Below are positions 55,901 to 64,000 of a DNA stretch of 64,000 nt, in pieces. Below the pieces are notes generated by a model that saw nothing but the letters and a program-made list of their open reading frames with translations, did no database searches and was not told where the DNA came from. The DNA is from Chloroflexota bacterium. GTDB lineage: Bacteria > Chloroflexota > Anaerolineae > Aggregatilineales > Phototrophicaceae. Position numbers and translations under genes: made by a program. The stretch is from the NCBI GenBank assembly GCA_028875185.1, contig JAPPFH010000023.1, forward strand, positions 1 through 64,000, read 5' to 3'. The stretch's first letter is position 1. Every line of letters starts with the position of its first letter.

Positions 55901-56310
55901 CTTGGGTAGCCTTCACCATGTTTAGCGCCGCCTACCTGGCGGAGAATGTGCGCGGCGGCTTGCAGTCGCTCGATCGCGGCCAGACCGAAGCGGCGCAAGC
56001 CATTGGCTTATCGCATTGGCAGACGACGATATTCATCTTGCTGCCCCAAGCTTTGCGCGCGGTGATCCCGGCGCTTGTCGGGCAGTTCATCTCGCTGTTC
56101 AAAGACACATCGCTGGTATTCATCGTTGGCTTGGCTGATATCCTGGGCGTCGCCTCGCGCGTGGTGGCGCAGGCGGAATTCTTGCAGAAGCGCCAGGAAA
56201 CGTTCTTATACGTGGCGATCCTGTTCTTTGTTTTCAGCTACATCATGTCTTATATCAGCCGACGGATAGAAGCGACTGGCTCGGGGGCATATCGAGCGCA
56301 AGAGCTCTGA
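52930..56310 (+). CDS. aapM: AapM-like amino-acid permease with ~700-residue insertion
   Basis: A 1126-residue membrane protein. Residues ~35-95 ('FDWAIRSANWFAIINNQRLF', 'EPIFEWRLTLT') match the AapM N-terminal region. Residues ~905-1115 are the AapM core: 'LALALGRRSRLAVV', 'ELVRGVPLITILFLASLLV', 'AYLAENVRGGLQSLDRGQTE' and the EAA loop 'EAAQAIGLSHWQTTIFILLP' near 1019. AapM is usually ~380 residues. Between these ends lies ~700 residues: a soluble, repeat-poor ~400-residue domain, then a block of 8-10 helices ('GWGAFPLIMFGLASGIGGLS'). No family is recognised for the insert; it could be a sensor or gating domain. Confidence 0.88.
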   Translation: MSDQMNAEAGQSIIHFDDEPARPPPTLEVGLAGWARQNLFNSPVDIVITVVTSVLILGLLVGFFDWAIRSANWFAIINNQRLFMMLSYEPIFEWRLTLTVLLAAILTGFSLAAWARRSVVRVLAIIALVVVVVVGVAPPLIEATIKQPRSYFTAGNVDIVDRATALTPQPELAFIAQAGERVTVSLALDEVVDIETLSRLAGFSDRGSNALGNAALNRLEQRAKTGETFDQMASGELTESLEERARLNIRTFTRTNDMLASTADTVAHMGGLLATSGAEVGELRYWLGRLERAATGMDPRADVVLGQAEAVDDSVKNLSVNDAIPADLRPAIEALTATLLASEQLEDLGVLLVVQLSEDFIGKPDQSNDDEALIKPSPREAAFLQDMFARLLTPQSVLDLYQLGQTPMAIAILDASSLEPLAEAVLHGAGDSVSYDIPRDGWYILSKNAAEGEEGSTILAASGIYPIVERTLSATESQFARLTDNELVVTDSRPMRDGKTIPVAVLIDNQFRGRRDLQTYLIHFIPPFFEQVEALLIPFLITVAWGFILGRAAAHLLGEKSVFNDNGSRVRVLAWSLTPLLILLMYFALLDGAGVVLHIAAAFGAVLAVRWAEAWLNLRNQGEDAEGSTNRLLIYGWGAFPLIMFGLASGIGGLSGATLGSMIGGLFWLLLMYFVGLSYRGTLGFALLVGGFFLQIAQAFLINLVWDGWYSDPSFAILLWLALAAIGVVAGIGGARLNGALDMRIKRTGFLIGCVSFAFALFDTNVVSATAGNSTVTMASAAFLLWIVWMFFSGATKWTANRILIGLLLLTFLWMQTFTAVDRWSTIYFVIWLAGGVAVFKRGQAAQLDKRAEPGARGVWLAHRYPLHSMAASAVAWLAALWIIPSIISGLGAQGALQASPDDLLPLSDKRLWGGLMITMQLTVLGIAASFPIGLALALGRRSRLAVVKYTCILYIELVRGVPLITILFLASLLVPLVDPNLAAIDQAVRAWVAFTMFSAAYLAENVRGGLQSLDRGQTEAAQAIGLSHWQTTIFILLPQALRAVIPALVGQFISLFKDTSLVFIVGLADILGVASRVVAQAEFLQKRQETFLYVAILFFVFSYIMSYISRRIEATGSGAYRAQEL

Positions 56311-56342
56311 CGCCCGCTGCATTTTCTTAAGCGGAGGTTGAA

Positions 56343-57113
<771 letters not shown>

Positions 57114-57126
57114 CGGTAGACGCGAA

Positions 57127-57176
57127 TCCAACCCCACCCCCAAACCCCCCTTCCCTCCTTGTGGGGGAGGGGTTGA
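57127..57176. repeat. G/C-tract intergenic repeat
   Basis: An ACCCCACCCCC tract and CCCTCC face GGGGGAGGGG, giving a foldable element like those at 1-47 and 33738-33781 in the other orientation. A GTAGACGCG motif precedes it at 57116. It lies between convergent genes and could block transcription from both sides. Confidence 0.5.
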
Positions 57177-57186
57177 ACCGATGGCG

Positions 57187-58899
57187 CTAGCCGTCAAGCT
57201 TGTTCAGCTCCTCTTGCAGCAGCTGGCGCAGCAGTTCCGGGTTCGCGTTGGCGACGGGCTGTCCGCCGATGACAAAGGTCGGCGTGCTGCGAATGCCCAA
57301 AGCGGCCCCGCGATCGTGATCAAAGCGCACAGTCGCAACATGTGTGCCGGCTTCGTAGCATTTGCGAATGGCATTCGCGTCCAAGCCAGCCTCAGCGCCC
57401 AATTGCAGCAGTTCCTCGGCGCTCGCCCGCCCCTGTTCCGCCCGCGTGAATATGACATCATGCATCGTCCAAAATGGGTCGTTACCCAGATCGAAAGCGC
57501 ATTGCGCGATTTCGGCCGCCCTCTGGCTGTAAGGCGGCACGATGATGGGAATGTCGCGGTAGGTGAAATTGACTTGCCCGGCGAATTCCTCAAGCAGCGC
57601 TTCGACTATCCCTTCCTCATGCCAGTGTTTGCAGGCGTGGCAGCCGTAAGCGCCGTATTCGATGAGGGTGACAGGCGCCGCCGGATCACCCAGGATTGGG
57701 TCCAATTCGTAGCGGGCGATCGCTTCCGCGCTCGGCGGCTGATAGCCATAAAGGAGCGTATCCGGGTAGAAGGCCGCCCACGCGAACCAGAAATGCGGAA
57801 AGGCGTTGATTTGCCGCAGTTGCATCCCCGCCAAATCACCCGCGACCGCGGCGCCGAAGATATTCCAGCGGCTACCCGTCTCGGCATCGACGATTTCGCC
57901 ATTCACCGACTCAAAGGTCAGCGTCTTGCCAGCCACAACCCGGTCGAAAAGCGCAGCCATGCCGACATCGCGCGATTGGTCAATGCGAGCCGCGTCCAGC
58001 GCGCTGACGGCGCCCGGCTGCCAAATCGCGACCAGATCCGATGCGGCGATGCGGTCGTTGATGACGCCTGCCTCCGCCAAAACCGAAAAGGGGTAGGCGA
58101 TGCTGACGCCGTCTATGGTCGCGCCGAGCACACGCTCGGTTGCCAGCAGTCGGTCATCCAGCGCTCCCATGAACAGGAAGGGCCGCGGGCTGCTGTCGTA
58201 ATTGACGTAGGGATTGCTGCCATAAAAGCGGCCGCCGGTCGAAAGCACTTCGCCGTCTGGATACTGCGCTTTGAAGGCGCCGTAGCCAACCAGTTGTGAT
58301 GGCACGATTTCCAGCAGCGTGTCGGTATGCGCGCCAACGATGCCTTCGCCAGTCAACTGTTGCCAGAGCGTCTGCGTCGCATCATCCCACATGATCAGGT
58401 CGCTGTTGCGCAGCAAGCCGCTGACGCCAAAGCGCAAGGTTTCGCCAGCGACGCGCCGATCGAAGACGATGGCGCTGTTGCACAAGGGACAGAAGGTGAC
58501 GGCAATGGGCACATCATTGATGACATCATTAGCGATCTCGTGGCGCGTCAGTATCGCCAGCGGATAGGCGCGCGCCATACCATCGATCTCCAGCGCGATC
58601 ACTGGCGACGCCGATTGCAGCCATTGGTCTGCGGTCGCAATATCGTCGAATTGGGGATTGTCAATCGGCGGGATGCCATCGCGGCCGACGCCGCCCGAGA
58701 TGATCTCAAGGAATACGCCCTCCTGGCTCTTGCAAACGTCCATCCGATCCCATGTTGTCTGCCAGTTTTTCAGCAAATCCTCGTTGTCGAAGGGCGCGGG
58801 CGGTATGTCACAGCTGAGCTGCGCCAGCGCAGTCAGCGGCAGAAGCAGGGCTAGCCACAAAAGGAAAAATGGCGCGAGCGTTCTTGGTCGCTGGAACAT
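57187..58899 (-). CDS. DUF3179 protein fused to a DsbA-like thioredoxin domain
   Basis: A 570-residue exported protein. The signal peptide (about 1-26) is followed by DUF3179 (about 70-395), with its conserved 'RAYPLAILTRHEIANDVI', 'TFCPLCNSAIVFDRR' Cys pair, 'LRNSDLIMWDDATQTLWQQL' and 'AFPHFWFAWAAFYP'. The C-terminal ~170 residues form a DsbA/thioredoxin-like domain with CHAC in 'GAYGCHACKHWH' and the cis-Pro loop 'IRSTPTFVIGG'. The fusion suggests thiol chemistry on the DUF3179 partner in the envelope. AAAGGACC lies before ATG 58899. A stand-alone DUF3179 gene lies at 60868-62040. Confidence 0.9.
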   Translation of the reverse strand: MFQRPRTLAPFFLLWLALLLPLTALAQLSCDIPPAPFDNEDLLKNWQTTWDRMDVCKSQEGVFLEIISGGVGRDGIPPIDNPQFDDIATADQWLQSASPVIALEIDGMARAYPLAILTRHEIANDVINDVPIAVTFCPLCNSAIVFDRRVAGETLRFGVSGLLRNSDLIMWDDATQTLWQQLTGEGIVGAHTDTLLEIVPSQLVGYGAFKAQYPDGEVLSTGGRFYGSNPYVNYDSSPRPFLFMGALDDRLLATERVLGATIDGVSIAYPFSVLAEAGVINDRIAASDLVAIWQPGAVSALDAARIDQSRDVGMAALFDRVVAGKTLTFESVNGEIVDAETGSRWNIFGAAVAGDLAGMQLRQINAFPHFWFAWAAFYPDTLLYGYQPPSAEAIARYELDPILGDPAAPVTLIEYGAYGCHACKHWHEEGIVEALLEEFAGQVNFTYRDIPIIVPPYSQRAAEIAQCAFDLGNDPFWTMHDVIFTRAEQGRASAEELLQLGAEAGLDANAIRKCYEAGTHVATVRFDHDRGAALGIRSTPTFVIGGQPVANANPELLRQLLQEELNKLDG

Positions 58900-59572
58900 T
58901 GGTGGTCCTTTGCTCTTAGTTGCCGGGCGGCGCCACAGCGGGCAATCGCCGTTTCCGATGCCATTACCTTAGCGCGCTGGGCTTACGAAAGGCTTACGTT
59001 TGCCCGGGGAGTGGCGTATCTAGTGGATGCGCCAATATCGCATGGCTATGTAAGGCTTGTCTGCTAGTGCGATTCTCAATGCCAACCCCACCCTCGAAGG
59101 CCAGCGTCTACGCGACGCGGCCCCTCCCGAAGGTTAGTGTCTACGCTACCCGAGGCATCACCGAGGACAGGACAGATTTTAGGCGAGCACAATATCATCC
59201 CGAATTCTACAATTTCTAAGGCTTTTTCGGGCGACTCACCGAGTCGCCCCTACAGTTTTCGCCAGGATAGACGCTTTCGAAGTCTACCTTGGACCACAAA
59301 TTATCGATTAGACCAAACCTGTCCTGTCCTCAGCGAGGCATCAGGGAGGGGAGCAGAATCAAGCGAATTAGACGATATTCCATCGGAATTCCTAATACCA
59401 ACAGATCTCGGCAAAGCCTTCCCCCAAGGAAAGGGCATTCAGCGGTTTAGACACTCCCGTTTGCCCGCGACAGCGCAGGCTACCAAACTGCTCGGATGCG
59501 GCTACAATCGCGACATCGAATTGAGGGAGTTGCTCCATTGAGCTCAGATCCGAGTCGACGGAGGACACGCGC
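58900..59572. other. repeat-rich intergenic region before the SGNH genes
   Basis: About 670 bases without a credible protein gene. It contains GTCTACGCG / TAGTGTCTACGC repeats (59093-59148), a 13-base inverted pair GAGGACAGGACAG (59171) / CTGTCCTGTCCTC (about 59320), and a 9+9 hairpin GGGCGACTC / GAGTCGCCC at 59229-59249. These are the marks of a small non-autonomous element. Reading frames through it follow the repeats. The SGNH promoter should be near its right end. Confidence 0.5.
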
Positions 59573-60871
59573 GTGAATCGCATATTCTCGGCTCTCGGCA
59601 TCGGCGGTTTAATCGTTGCGGCGGTCGGGGCTGGCTTGGATCTCGTGCCCGGCGCCAGCCCCGGCTTCAGCGCGCCGCAGCTGCTATTGATTGGCGGCGG
59701 TTTGGGCTTATCGGCAGCCGGTTTTGCCTTGCGCGTTCGCCGGCGGCGTCAGCTTATCTTGCGCTGGCTGAAAGCAAACGCGCTCAAAGCGTGCCTGGTC
59801 GCGCTGATGACCCTAATTCTGCTGGAGTTTGCTCTCAGCCTGGGCGGGCAACCGACTTGGTTCCCGCCGGACGCGCCCGATACCTTCCTAGAACCAGTGG
59901 ATTGGTGGATCTGTGATGCCGCTGGCTGTCACTTCGTTTACGATGAGATGGCAGCGTATTGCGAGACAAGTCAGATTGGCGGGCGATTCTGCGTCACTAA
60001 CCGCCAGGGCTTCCACGATACACAGGATTTTGCGCCCAGCGCGGACATGGCGGAACGTTTTCGCGTGCTGGTATTGGGCGACTCATTTGCCTTCGGCCGC
60101 GTTGCCGATATCGGCGCCTCATTTGTCGATTTGATGGAAGCGGCGCTGCCTGAAGCTATCATCTGGAATGCGGCAATCCCGGGCACAGGCACCAACCAGG
60201 CTTTGCAGACTCACGCCAGTTTTGCCCCAGAGCTAAAGCCACATCTGACGATTCTCGGCTTTTATATGAATGACTTCGACGACAATTTACTGCCGATTGA
60301 CAGCTATTTCCTGGGATTCAGCCCCGAGCATGGCGTGGTATTCGTGCGCCAATATCAGATAGACATCGCGGGAAACGCGCATAAGCTGGCGCGGCAATCC
60401 GATCTGTATTATCGTTTCCATGGTGTTGATCCGCCCATCAACGAATTGCATCGGCTGCTGGGCCTCACTCGAATTGGTTCGCTGGGCATCATGGCGACCG
60501 ACGCCGCGATTCAACTGTTTACCAGACTCGACGGCGCGCGCCATCGCCGCGGCCTGGAAGTTACTCGCGGTTACCTCGCCACGCTCCGCGATCAGGTCCA
60601 GGCGGGGGGCGCCGCCTTTCTCGTCCTCGCCATCCCGCACCATGAAGACCTGGACCAGCCGGGCGCGCGCTATCCGAGCACACTGCAGATGCTGGACGAA
60701 CTGGGCATTGCCACCATTGATATCGCCGACCAATTGCAGGCGCAGGCGGACTACGCCATTCCGCACGATACGCATTGGACCAATTCGGGCCACCAAAAGG
60801 CGGCTACCGCTTTGATCCGCTGCCTGGAACACTTCCAATCGAGCGGAGACTTCAACGGCTGCCAGCCCTAG
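59573..60871 (+). CDS. membrane-anchored SGNH/GDSL hydrolase-like protein, copy 1
   Basis: A 432-residue protein. It has three N-terminal membrane helices (about 5-28, 36-54, 66-90) and an extracytoplasmic SGNH-type domain. Block I is 'LVLGDSFAFGRVA' (near 168) with the nucleophile Ser. An 'NAAIPGTGTNQALQTHA' segment supplies block II/III, and 'IPHDTHWTNSGHQKAA' (near 398) gives the Asp-His pair. Such proteins act as O-acetyl esterases or transferases in surface-glycan modification (AlgX/AcpJ-like). The start is GTG 59573 with GGAGG upstream. Its 3' end overlaps the convergent DUF3179 gene by 4 bases. Confidence 0.85.
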   Translation: MNRIFSALGIGGLIVAAVGAGLDLVPGASPGFSAPQLLLIGGGLGLSAAGFALRVRRRRQLILRWLKANALKACLVALMTLILLEFALSLGGQPTWFPPDAPDTFLEPVDWWICDAAGCHFVYDEMAAYCETSQIGGRFCVTNRQGFHDTQDFAPSADMAERFRVLVLGDSFAFGRVADIGASFVDLMEAALPEAIIWNAAIPGTGTNQALQTHASFAPELKPHLTILGFYMNDFDDNLLPIDSYFLGFSPEHGVVFVRQYQIDIAGNAHKLARQSDLYYRFHGVDPPINELHRLLGLTRIGSLGIMATDAAIQLFTRLDGARHRRGLEVTRGYLATLRDQVQAGGAAFLVLAIPHHEDLDQPGARYPSTLQMLDELGIATIDIADQLQAQADYAIPHDTHWTNSGHQKAATALIRCLEHFQSSGDFNGCQP

Positions 60872-62040
60872 CTCTCGGCGTATAAATCAGTGTCAGGGTG
60901 GAAGGCAGCCCAGGCAAACCAGAAATGCGGGAAGGCATGCACCCAATTGAGCTGGCTGCCCGCAAGTTCCCCGGCGATTGCCTCGCCAAAGGCGTTCCAG
61001 GTCGATCCCGTCTCTTCATCCCTGAAAGAGCCGTCATCGTTGGCGGCGAAGCGCAACACCTTGTCATCAATGCTGGATTGATACATGCCGGCGGCGCCGA
61101 TATCGCGGGCGTTGTTGATGTCCGAATCGCCGAGCGCGCTGGCGACGCCGCTCTGAAAGAAGATGACAATTGGCGTTTCCCCGATAGCGTCGTTGATCAC
61201 GCGGTCGCGTTGCAGAATCTCAAAGGGATAGGCTTTCGCGCTCTCGCCAATGATCGCGGCCAGCACATGATCCACCGCAGAATCCAGCCGCGGATCCACG
61301 GCGCCCCGAAACAGAAATGGGCGCCCCGTACTGCTGTCGTAATTGGTGTAAGGGTTGACGCCGTATTGACGGTAGTGGCCCGTATCGCGCGACATCACCT
61401 GCCCGTCGGGAAAACGCTCGGCGAAGCTATCGAATCCGATGACCTGAGACGGCACGATATCCAGCAAAACGCCGGCGTATTCGCCCGCCAGACCTTCACC
61501 GGTCAGCTGCTGCCACCAGGTTTCGCTTTGGCGATCATACATAATCAGGTCGCTGTTGCGCAGCAATCCACTGACACCGAAATCCAGCAAATCGCCGTTG
61601 ACGCGCCGGTCAAATGTAATTGCGCTGTTGCAAAGCGGGCAAAAGGTGACAGCGACCGGCGTACCGGCGATTTCGTCATTGGCGATTTCATGCCACATCA
61701 GAATCGCCAGAGGATAAGCGCGCGCTTCGCCCTCTATCTGAATGGCAATCACCGGCGACCGAGCGCCGAGCCAGGCGGATGCTTCGTCAACCGTCTCCAT
61801 TGCGGGGTCGGACACTGACGGTATGCCGTCCTTCACCGGGTGCCCGACCAGGATCTCGCTGAAATCAACGGCGTTGCTGCAGAAGTCGGTTGACCAGTTG
61901 GCGGTATTGAGGTTGGCGGGCTGGCAGTTGTCTTGACCGCGCGCGGGCATCTGCGCCATATTCAGCGCGAGAATGCCCGCCACCAATAAGATGACGCCGG
62001 CGAACGTCGGCGCGCGCCACAGTCGATTCGAAGAGAGCAT
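60868..62040 (-). CDS. DUF3179 protein, stand-alone
   Basis: A 390-residue exported protein. The signal peptide is about 1-37. DUF3179 shows 'RAYPLAILMWHEIANDEI', 'TFCPLCNSAITFDRR', 'LRNSDLIMYDRQSETWWQQL' and 'AFPHFWFAWAAFHP'. It is like the N-terminal two thirds of the 57187-58899 product but has no thioredoxin domain; a Cys pair (CPLC) is retained. Role unknown; the recurring CPLC suggests metal or thiol chemistry outside the cytoplasm. AAAGGA precedes ATG 62040. It alternates with SGNH genes. Confidence 0.9.
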   Translation of the reverse strand: MLSSNRLWRAPTFAGVILLVAGILALNMAQMPARGQDNCQPANLNTANWSTDFCSNAVDFSEILVGHPVKDGIPSVSDPAMETVDEASAWLGARSPVIAIQIEGEARAYPLAILMWHEIANDEIAGTPVAVTFCPLCNSAITFDRRVNGDLLDFGVSGLLRNSDLIMYDRQSETWWQQLTGEGLAGEYAGVLLDIVPSQVIGFDSFAERFPDGQVMSRDTGHYRQYGVNPYTNYDSSTGRPFLFRGAVDPRLDSAVDHVLAAIIGESAKAYPFEILQRDRVINDAIGETPIVIFFQSGVASALGDSDINNARDIGAAGMYQSSIDDKVLRFAANDDGSFRDEETGSTWNAFGEAIAGELAGSQLNWVHAFPHFWFAWAAFHPDTDLYAES

Positions 62041-62388
62041 AGGGAAGATCCTTTCATACCCGGACTACAAAGGCAGAATACGATGTGTTCATTACGTTGA
62101 GGTTACATGCAGGCAAGTCCCTTGAAGGTAATCAGTTGTTAATCGCGTGTATAAGCGCTAAAGCAGCGTTCGCAGGCTCGCGCGTACGCGTAGCAGGTTC
62201 ACCTTGCGGCGGCATCTGGACGGCTGGCAACTTTCAGTTGCCGTCCGCCAGCCCAAGCCCGACAGCTAAAGCGGATGTTCCAAGACGTGCTAGAATGAGA
62301 CCGGCGCTGGATTGGCGCAGGCTTAGGCAAGAAATACGCTGATGGTTCGGAATCTGTCCCCATTTATTCAGTGTCCGGGAGGAAGCAG

Positions 62389-63693
62389 TTGACGCGGCGG
62401 ACGACCAAATACGCGGTTGTGTTGGGCGCGGGCATCGCAATAGCCGGCTTGGCGTTGGATTTGCTGCCCAGCGCGCGCCCCGGCCTGCATACGGTGCAGC
62501 TTCTTGTTATTTTGCTGGGCTTATTCGTCACGGCGCTGCCCTTCTTGATTCGCCGAATTGGCGCCTGGAAAGGGTCGCCCAAGGCATGGCGCGCGCTGCC
62601 AAAAGCGCTAATCGTCGTGCTCTTGACTGGCTTGGTCCTCGAATTCGCCTTGATCGCCATCGGTTATGGAACCTACTTCCCGCAAGAAATTCCGGAGTCG
62701 TTTTTGCGCCCCGCGCCTTGGTGGACCTGTGAAGACCCAGCCTGTCACTATGTTCAAGACGAAATGACCTTAGCCTGCGAGCGCGGCTACATGACCGGGC
62801 GCTACTGCATCGTAAACGCGCAGGGCTTCCATGATACCGAAGACTTCGTCTACAGCGCCGCCCTTGATGACCAAACGCGGATTCTCGTGTTAGGAGATTC
62901 GTTCACCTTTGGCGAAGACGCCGACATCGGCTGGTCTTATGTGGAGACGATAGAGGCGGGCGAGCGCAAACCTGCGCTCTGGAATACCGGCATATTTGGC
63001 GTCGGAACGAATCAGGCTTTGGCGGCTTTTCACATGTTCGCGCCGACAATGAAACCGCATTTGATCATCTATGGATTCTATGTCAACGATTTCTTCGACA
63101 ACCTTTTCCCGGTAGACGGCTATTATCTGGGCATCGACGAAAACGACGAAGTCGTCAAATTGCAGCGCTATCATCTGGATCCTTGGGGAAATGTGACCAG
63201 GCTGGAATCGCAAAAGATTCTCTATTATCGCTGGAGCGGCGTTGAAGCGCCCGCCAACGATGTCGAGCGCATCCTCGGGGCGACGCGACTAGGTTCTATT
63301 TTCATCAGCGCTATAGACCATTTCGGCAAACAGTTTGGTGTGGCGCAGCGAACGCACCGCCAGCGCCAGATTGATCTCACGCGCGAGTATTTGCGCGAAT
63401 TGCGCGACGCCAGCGCCAAGCTCGATAGCGAGCTTTTGATCATGCTAATCCCAAGGAAGACGGATCTGGAAAAACCGGGGACTGATTTTTTACGCGCCGT
63501 CCAACTGTTTGAAGAGCTCGGCATAAGTTACTTTATGCCAATCGAAGTGCTCGACGCGGATTCGGATTACGCGCCCGACTGGCATTGGAATAACGCAGGC
63601 CATCAAAAGGTCGGCGCGCTTCTGAGCGAATGCGTCGACAGATTCATCGCCGCCGGTAACTTGGCAGACTGTCGCTATGTTGTCTTGCCGTAA
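62389..63693 (+). CDS. membrane-anchored SGNH/GDSL hydrolase-like protein, copy 2
   Basis: A 434-residue paralogue of the 59573-60871 product. The same three N-terminal helices are followed by 'LVLGDSFTFGEDA', 'NTGIFGVGTNQALAAFH' and 'APDWHWNNAGHQKVG' as catalytic blocks. TTG 62389 is chosen as the start because GGGAGGAAG lies 6 bases upstream; a GTG at 62371 is possible. The two proteins keep the same positions for 'DEMTLACERGYMTGRYC' / 'DEMAAYCETSQIGGRFC', so a disulfide in the exposed domain is likely. Probable surface-glycan acyl or acetyl transferase or esterase. Confidence 0.85.
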   Translation: MTRRTTKYAVVLGAGIAIAGLALDLLPSARPGLHTVQLLVILLGLFVTALPFLIRRIGAWKGSPKAWRALPKALIVVLLTGLVLEFALIAIGYGTYFPQEIPESFLRPAPWWTCEDPACHYVQDEMTLACERGYMTGRYCIVNAQGFHDTEDFVYSAALDDQTRILVLGDSFTFGEDADIGWSYVETIEAGERKPALWNTGIFGVGTNQALAAFHMFAPTMKPHLIIYGFYVNDFFDNLFPVDGYYLGIDENDEVVKLQRYHLDPWGNVTRLESQKILYYRWSGVEAPANDVERILGATRLGSIFISAIDHFGKQFGVAQRTHRQRQIDLTREYLRELRDASAKLDSELLIMLIPRKTDLEKPGTDFLRAVQLFEELGISYFMPIEVLDADSDYAPDWHWNNAGHQKVGALLSECVDRFIAAGNLADCRYVVLP

Positions 63694-63801
63694 TATCGCC
63701 AGTATTGTTGGCGTCCCTAATCGGCGGGCTGCACGGATAGCGTTTCAGACGATAGACGCTTGACGTAATGCGAAAGGAATCACAAATCACGAGACCGCAA
63801 T

Positions 63802-64000
63802 ATGATTGACTTGCTGCTCAAGGCGGCGATCGCATGCGGCTTGATCTTGGCGCTAGCGGGATTGGGTATCGATTACCTCTTGCCGGGCACCAGCCCCGGG
63901 CTCAACCTGCCGCAGCTCCTCATCATCGCCGCTGGCTTTACCTTAGCGCTTGCCGCTCGGCAGCTGAGGCGCCCGAGCCTGCGCCGCCGGCTTTCGCGCG
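63802..64000 (+). CDS. membrane-anchored SGNH hydrolase-like protein, copy 3 (cut by window)
   Basis: From ATG 63802 the frame stays open to the end of the window and encodes 'MIDLLLKAAIACGLILALAG', 'DYLLPGTSPGLNLPQLLII' and a basic stretch. This is the same two-helix start with 'LLPGTSPGL' and 'PQLLII' as the SGNH copies at 59573 and 62389. It is very probably a third paralogue. No strong ribosome site is seen. The catalytic part lies outside. Confidence 0.8.
   Translation, partial: MIDLLLKAAIACGLILALAGLGIDYLLPGTSPGLNLPQLLIIAAGFTLALAARQLRRPSLRRRLSR

Overview
The window is GC-rich, densely coded bacterial chromosome. Gene content and style point to an uncultured Chloroflexota (Anaerolineae-like) bacterium: a CIRCE-controlled groES-groEL pair, two ClpC-type ATPases beside a multi-S1 protein, DUF3179 proteins, DUF433/DUF5615 pairs, an Aap-type amino-acid transporter, and short G/C-tract and 'tagacgc'-type repeats between genes. 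This assignment is inferred from gene families; there is no rRNA in the window. No phage, IS transposase, CRISPR array or replication origin was recognised.

Layout. 1-4.8 kb: a VOC protein, a small helix-hairpin-helix membrane protein, a repeat-rich gap, and a class A penicillin-binding-protein homologue whose three transpeptidase motifs have all been replaced. 5.0-7.2 kb: CIRCE, groES, groEL and a terminator. 7.2-19 kb: a coiled-coil protein, then a minus-strand stress/translation block made of two DUF6056-like membrane proteins, clpC, an S1-domain protein and a second clpC-like gene. A stray copy of the clpC 3' end lies between the two membrane proteins. 19-26 kb: an Xre-ImmA/PemK module, a glycosyltransferase with a flippase, a FolC-like ligase and a methyltransferase. 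26-31.4 kb: a cupin, MetE-like and HisD-family cluster followed by two DUF433/DUF5615 modules, with a stray hisD 3' end between the modules. 31.4-45 kb: RDD protein, NadE, PPOX protein, a uracil-DNA-glycosylase-like protein, a double-length UxaA-family protein, a P-loop-less shikimate-kinase-like protein with a HAD phosphatase, an epimerase, tRNA-Ala and a dipeptidase. 45.6-57 kb: leuS, a secreted SH3-like protein, a SelW-like gene with an in-frame TGA, and a four-gene amino-acid ABC transporter. 57-64 kb: DUF3179 proteins alternating with membrane-anchored SGNH hydrolase-like proteins.

The strongest unusual signals are these. (1) A Rdx/SelW-family gene reads through a TGA placed exactly at the second position of the CxxC motif, and a bSECIS-like hairpin follows: a probable selenoprotein. 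(2) In two unrelated places a gene's 3' end is duplicated together with the cargo downstream of it (clpC + DUF6056; hisD + DUF433/DUF5615), which suggests a common route of insertion or duplication at gene ends. (3) Several enzyme homologues lack their catalytic motifs (PBP, shikimate kinase, partly FolC). (4) The AapM permease homologue carries a roughly 700-residue insertion. (5) DUF3179 and SGNH genes form an alternating array that continues past the window edge.
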